Shown here piece after piece: positions 58,877 to 64,000 of a stretch of DNA of 64,000 bases; within the stretch, counting starts at the first letter, position 1; each line of letters opens with the position of its first letter. The notes below the pieces were generated by a model, which saw only the letters and a list, made by a program, of their open reading frames with translations, was not told where the DNA came from and ran no database searches. Source of the DNA: Linnemannia elongata (lineage: Eukaryota > Mortierellomycota > Mortierellomycetes > Mortierellales > Mortierellaceae); NCBI GenBank assembly GCA_036320915.1, contig JAXBDG010000003.1, positions 1,240,001 through 1,304,000 on the forward strand, in the 5' to 3' direction. Made by a program: the position numbers and the translations under genes.

Positions 58877-61800
58877 ATGGCATCAAAGAACAGCAAGACT
58901 GGACCAGACAATGCCGGAGCCAGTACAGGGCCTGCATTGGAGTTGAAGCCACTCAAGAACGTCATGCCAATTGTACCCGCACAGCAGGTTGATTCGTCCT
59001 CCTGCCCTCCCTCTGGCGAAACGAGCCCACTCCTTGAAAACGCACCCAACGGCAAGCTAGCAACCCAGAGCGGTGGACCCGACAATGACGAGTCCGGTGT
59101 CGAGAATATCACGCAAGTTCTCTCTTCCGCTTTTTCCTTTTTCAACCGTTCATGTGGTTGGGTTATCGTTAATTTGTCTGTTGTCGTCTGGTCTTGTCTA
59201 ACCTGGGATTTTTCTCTTCTCACCTACTATAATTTTTCTTAAACGAACAGTAAGAAACATGCCGGAAGAATCAGAGAGGACCCCGTTGGATTCGTGGTGC
59301 AAACTGCAGCGTTCTACCAAGGAACTGTAAGTCGTCTTTTGGACCTTTGATTCAAGCAAGACCGATTTCCAATGCATTGCGGGCTTATCTTGTTTGTTTG
59401 GTGCACTCTCCCCTAGCGGATCGACTTGGACATACTTCATTTTATTGTTTTCTTGTGCTCGCGAGAACGACAACATTATACACGTGTCCGTGGATCAATG
59501 TCTGTTATGAACAAGAATGTGGACGTGACACGGAGGACGGTCAATTGGAGAAGAGGATAGGGAACCGGAAGAGAAACACAAAAACAAAGAGAACGTCAAA
59601 GAAGGTTCATCCAGACGGGTCAAGGAACAAGAATGTGCAATTCTGTCACTTTTGACCCATTGTACTTACCTCTACTCTACCTCCTCTTTGACTTTCTTTG
59701 ATGATGGTGCCATAGGGTTGGAGAAGTTACAGCAACTATGTCGGAACTCGCATTTTCTACGAAGGATTCTCTGCCTCGTTCAAGGACCGCATTCTCGCCA
59801 GTCAGAAGGGTAAGCTTACCTTTTCGTCTTTTGAGAAAATACTCATTATAACATAGGTTACATCTTTGGTCGTGACGCTGACTAACAAAACTTGTTGATT
59901 TGAATGTCAATAGTTGTCGAATTGGTAAAGTCAATGGCCAACAAACAACTGGAGGTATTGATTAAACAGAGACAGGATGCTCACGAAGCAGAAAAAGCCG
60001 CCAATGCAGGGAAGAAGAATTTCAAGCCCAAGGTGTGGCCCATGCGACCCGAGGACGTCGAGGCACGACGGAAGACATTGGAGGCTGAATTGACTGCAGT
60101 GGCAAAGACCAACATCGACAAGCTCGTCTGTGACATGAACAGTATGAAGTTTATCAGGTAGGGCAATAATGGAAGGCAACAGTGGGTGGTGATGATTTCA
60201 CTTCTTTTGACACACCCTGTATTGCACTGTTTGTTTGTTGACACATGCTTTTGCTCATGTATATTACTCATGCACTAGATTCTTCGCTTTCCTCATCAAC
60301 AACATCCTCGTGCGCATGTATCACCAAGGCATCCATATCAAGGAGTCAGAGTTCCTCGAGTTAAGACGCGTTGCAGAGTACTGTGCGGAAAAGAAGTACT
60401 CCATGGTCATCCTGCCCTGTCACAAGTCCCATATCGACTACCTCGTCATTTCATACATCTTCTTCCGCATGGGATTGGCTTTGCCTCATATTGCTGCCGG
60501 AGACAACTTGGACATGCCTGTTGTGGGAAAGGCACTCAAGGGCGCCGGAGCGTTCTTCATTCGCCGCTCATGGGCAGACGATCAGCTTTACACAAGCATC
60601 GTTCAGGAATACGTCCAGGAGCTTTTGGAGGGCGGTTACAACATTGAGTGCTTCATCGAGGGAACCCGCAGCAGAACAGGAAAGCTTTTGCCGCCTAAGC
60701 TCGGAGGTATACTTCCGCCTTGATCGTCCACCTAAAGGGAGCATGAATGCGTCATGATACTCGAAATTTCACCCCCTCATGCCATACCTTTTGTTTTTTT
60801 ACCTCATAGTTCTAAAGATCATCATGGACGCTATGCTCTCGAATCGTGTTCAGGACTGTTACATCGTTCCTATATCGATCGGATACGACAAGGTCATCGA
60901 GACCGAGACTTACATCAATGAACTGCTCGGCATTCCAAAGGAAAAGGAGAGTTTGTGGGGTGTCATTACCAACTCACGCCTGCTTCAGCTCAAAATGGGA
61001 CGCATCGATGTCCGATTTGCCAAACCCTACAGTCTGCGCGAGTTTATGAACCACGAGATTGACAGACGAGAGTAAGCTTTGGTCACCAACTTCATAACCG
61101 AGACTGTTCTACACCGCGATGACAACCTCTGAGCATCAGCTAACCTTTTTGTTTCTGGTTTAATTAGGATCATCAACGAGCAGGAGATGACCAGTAACGC
61201 TGCCAAGTCTCAATTGCTTAAAGCCTTGGGCTACAAGGTGTTGGCCGACATTGTAAGCTTATCTCCCCCTTTCATATTCGTTTCGTTAATTGATCTGGTC
61301 AAGATGGATGCGACGTGATATTAACGGTTGTTGTTGTTCGCGGATGTAGAACTCTGTCTCAGTTGTTATGCCAACAGCACTTGTTGGCACCGTTATCCTG
61401 ACTCTTCGTGGACGCGTAAGTATTTTAGCATGTCCTCACCCCATATGCAAGTGCCTCTTTATATCTACTTTCTAATGACGACGGTTTCGATCTTGGTCTT
61501 TAATAGGGCGTCGGTCGCAATGAGCTTATTCGCCGCGTGGACTGGTTGAAGCGCGAGATTTTGTCCAAGGGCGGTCGTGTTGCCAACTTTAGCGGGATGG
61601 AGACAGGAGAAGTCGTCGATCGGTAAGTGTCTTTGCCTCTGCATAGACCACCTCGTACATGTCGTCTCCTTAAGTGAATTAACATATTCCAACCGTTTGA
61701 TCATGCTTTTTCTCCGTATAGTGCTTTGGGAGTTCTCAAGGATTTGGTCGCACTTCAGAAGAACTTGCTTGAGCCTGTCTTCTACGCCGTCAAGAGATTC

Positions 61801-63007
61801 GAACTCTCATTCTACCGTAACCAGCTCATTCACCTCTTCATCCATGAGGCTATCGTTGCAGTCACCATGTATACTCGCATCAAGATTGGAGGCGCCAAGT
61901 CAACACAGCAAATCAGCCAGACCGAGCTGCTGAACGAGGTCACATTCTTAAGTCGGTTGCTTAAGACCGACTTTATCTATAACCCTGGCGACATTCAGAG
62001 CAATCTAGAAAATACGTTGGAGTACCTCAAGGTAATTCGCGCTTCAGAAATGATGTATTCATTTGATGATATATGCATAATTTAACTCTCTAGAAGCACA
62101 CCACTAACCTTGACTCCTCCTCCCCTTCTCCTTTGATTCTCTATAGAAATCAAACGTAATCGAAATTAACAGCGAGGGCTTTGTTGGCCTTTCCGATGTG
62201 GAGCGCGGTATCGGTCGCGAGAACTATGGTACAAAATCTCGTTTACAACTTGAAAATGCCTGCTGCGAAATGGGTCATGTTAGAGCTCATTACTAACCGA
62301 TTCCACTTACTCATTCTTTCTTCACTCTAGATTTCTATTGCTTCTTGCTTTGGCCTTTCGTGGAAACATACTGGCTGGCTGCCGTGTCGCTTTACACTCT
62401 GATCCCTACCGCCAAGGAGATCACTGAGCAGGCCAACGCTGGCGGAGACCAACTTCATTGGGTTGAGGAGCGTGTGTTCGTGGAGAAGACCCAGATGTTT
62501 GGAAAGACCCTCTACTACCAGGGCGATCTCTCATACTTTGAGTCCGTCAACATGGAAACCCTCAAGAACGGCTTCAACCGCCTGTGCGACTATGGTATCC
62601 TCATGATCAAGAAGCCCACTGGCCCTAAGGAGAGAACCAAGGTTGCCCTCCACCCAGACTTTATGCCAAGTAGAGGCTCTGACGGACACGTTATTGCCAG
62701 TGGCGCGCTTTGGGATATGGTGGAGCACATTGGCACTTTCAGACGTGAAGGCAAGAATCGTCGCGATAACGCCACAGGTAAGAAAGCCAATTGATTTAAC
62801 GCGTCACTGGTCGTCAAATCGACGGCGGCATTGTAAACCAAGGCAACAATATTAACGGTATTATTACCTTCGTCTTCTCTCAATCTCTGCTTAGTCTCGT
62901 CCCGGGTCCTCCGATTCGCCGAGGTCGTCGCCAACTCGCCTGCCCCGGTTAAGGTACCCATGCCCAACCCCGCCCCCAAACAGGGCAACGGAGCGCCCAA
63001 ACTATAA
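58877..63007 (+). CDS. PlsB-type glycerol-3-phosphate / dihydroxyacetone-phosphate acyltransferase
   Basis: Thirteen exons: 58877-59112, 59251-59326, 59716-59809, 59914-60157, 60279-60706, 60810-61071, 61168-61252, 61350-61415, 61507-61622, 61722-62031, 62147-62228, 62331-62777, 62895-63007; 852 residues. It catalyses sn-1 acylation, the first step of glycerolipid synthesis. Four acyltransferase blocks are present: H-x4-D in 'LPCHKSHIDYL' (His265, Asp270), 'AAGDNLDMP..GKALKGAGAFFIRR', 'FIEGTRSRTGK' (~342-352) and 'CYIVPISIGYDKV'. This is the family of bacterial PlsB, animal mitochondrial GPAT1/2 and peroxisomal GNPAT, not the yeast Gat1/Gat2 type. A hydrophobic segment at ~668-692 ('FLLWPFVETYWLAAVSLYTL') may be membrane associated. 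The protein ends -GAPKL, a possible type-1 peroxisomal signal. Intron 1 uses a GC donor at 59113. The substrate (G3P or DHAP) cannot be settled from sequence. Confidence 0.9.
59113..59250 (+). other. GC-AG intron (intron 1 of the acyltransferase)
   Basis: Exon 1 ends '...AAT ATC AC' and the intron begins GCAAGTTCTC; it ends AAACGAACAG. The join gives 'ENIT-KKHAGRIREDPVGF', and exon 2 demands a two-base remainder from exon 1, which this donor provides. It is the second GCAAGT donor in the window. Confidence 0.75.
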
Positions 63008-64000
63008 AGAACTGCGGGCGCTCTTTCTCAACACTATCATTCTCATCAAATCTCGCGCTTGCCCGATCGTTTTTTCGTTCACTCCCTTTTCATCCACCCC
63101 TTTTTTCTTTCGTAACTGATCCCAAATATGGTCGATCGAGTACACATGCCCCGATTGACTGTACGCTATTCCTTTTATGCTTCGCTCCGAGCAAGTGAAC
63201 AGCTGGCTTTCTGAGGCATTTTGGCATAATGCCGTTTTATTTTTTGCACTTTTCTTTTGCTGTGTGGAGAAAAAAGGAGAGAGAGAACATTGCAAGGAAA
63301 AGAATCACTTATCGGTGCGTGTCAATGAAAACGAGAGGGAGAACATCAACAATGCTCTGTGCAATGGGCCGGGCGAATTTGGTCCGCCAAGCATAGGCCG
63401 ATGCCACCAGGGCGACCATGCAAGGCGAACAGAGACGGGAAATCAAGGAAATCTGTCAAATACCAAGATCCGCGGAACCAATTGCAGCATCGGGTTGATC
63501 CTTAAAGCCATGGTCCAGGCTTGTCTCTTGCGGTTAATGCTTGATGTTTGTGTATGTGTTGAGAAGGTGAAGCGAGTGAAAAATGTACAACATGGCTTGA
63601 GACTAGTACTCCTATCTTAAACTGAGGGAGTCAGAGAAGGTTTTCTTTTTCGTTTGGGTGTGTCGAGTGGTGCATGGGCATGGATCTCTCTCTCTCTCTC
63701 TCCTCTTTTTTTTTTTTTTTTTCTGTCCGCCACTTATCATTTCCCCAATGGTGATTGGCACTACCGCCTCAGGGTATTCCCACTCACGCTAACCGCATTA
63801 GTTCAATCAGCTTGATTTTCGTTGACTCGTCCACCCATGTTTCCCCCGTTACAAACTCGCTCCGAAATCCAAAGTGGTGAATGGTTTTATTTTTGAGCCA
63901 TGGAAAAGATGGGCGGGTTCTTTGTCTTGATCATGGCCTAGACTCTTTTCTTACATTGAGGCTGCTGCCTCTGACTCCACTGACAAGATGAAAGCCTTGA
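63008..64000. other. Right-hand flank of the window
   Basis: About 1 kb downstream of the acyltransferase. It contains a (CT)n tract followed by poly-T near 63688-63722. At the right edge, the minus strand is open from 64000 to about 63956 and is followed by a GTAAGA donor-like site, which could be the end of an exon of a neighbouring minus-strand gene; too little is visible to name it. Confidence 0.45.

Overview
The window reads as nuclear DNA of an early-diverging filamentous fungus, most likely Mucoromycota and quite possibly a Mortierella-type species. The evidence is short GT-AG introns with TAG or CAG acceptors, moderate GC, (CT)n, (CA)n and poly-T tracts between genes, and a gene set that includes proteins not found in model yeasts: an AP-4 beta adaptin, a PlsB-type glycerol-phosphate acyltransferase and a NACHT-pentapeptide-WD40 receptor. 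The assignment to Mortierellomycotina is an inference.

Layout. 0-13 kb, plus strand: the 3' part of PUS7 (tRNA pseudouridine synthase), a 1454-residue F-box/LRR protein and a 1728-residue NLR-like protein. The last two are large single-exon genes. 13-26 kb, minus strand: the fork-protection protein Timeless/Tof1 (17 exons), glucosidase II alpha of ER glycoprotein quality control (5 exons) and cobalamin-independent methionine synthase (4 exons). 28-31 kb, plus: AP-4 beta (7 exons). 31-38 kb, minus: a diaphanous-type formin with GBD/FH3, FH1, FH2 and DAD (14 exons). 39-41 kb, plus: cystathionine beta-synthase (5 exons). 41-43 kb, minus: an SR splicing factor resembling fission yeast Srp1. A tRNA-Arg(ACG) follows at 43.3 kb. 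44-48 kb, plus: fused PABA (aminodeoxychorismate) synthase. 48-49.5 kb, plus: a transgelin/calponin-like actin bundler. 49.9-50.8 kb, plus: a one-membrane-segment protein of unknown function. 51-55 kb, minus: a 1348-residue PPR protein, probably mitochondrial. After a 3.7-kb gene-poor stretch comes the PlsB-type acyltransferase (13 exons).

Most genes are housekeeping and functionally independent. Two loose themes exist. One is folate and sulfur amino acid metabolism: PABA synthase feeds folate, methionine synthase uses methyl-folate plus homocysteine, and CBS removes homocysteine. The other is actin: formin and transgelin. I derived the exon models by reading GT-AG boundaries and checking phase; every multi-exon model closes to a whole number of codons. 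I found no clear mobile element, CRISPR array or riboswitch.

The points I would look at first are the NLR-like receptor, a candidate heme-ligand motif at the CBS N-terminus, the PlsB-type acyltransferase ending in -PKL, AP-4 in a fungus, two GC-AG introns, and an outsized intron in the SR-protein gene.
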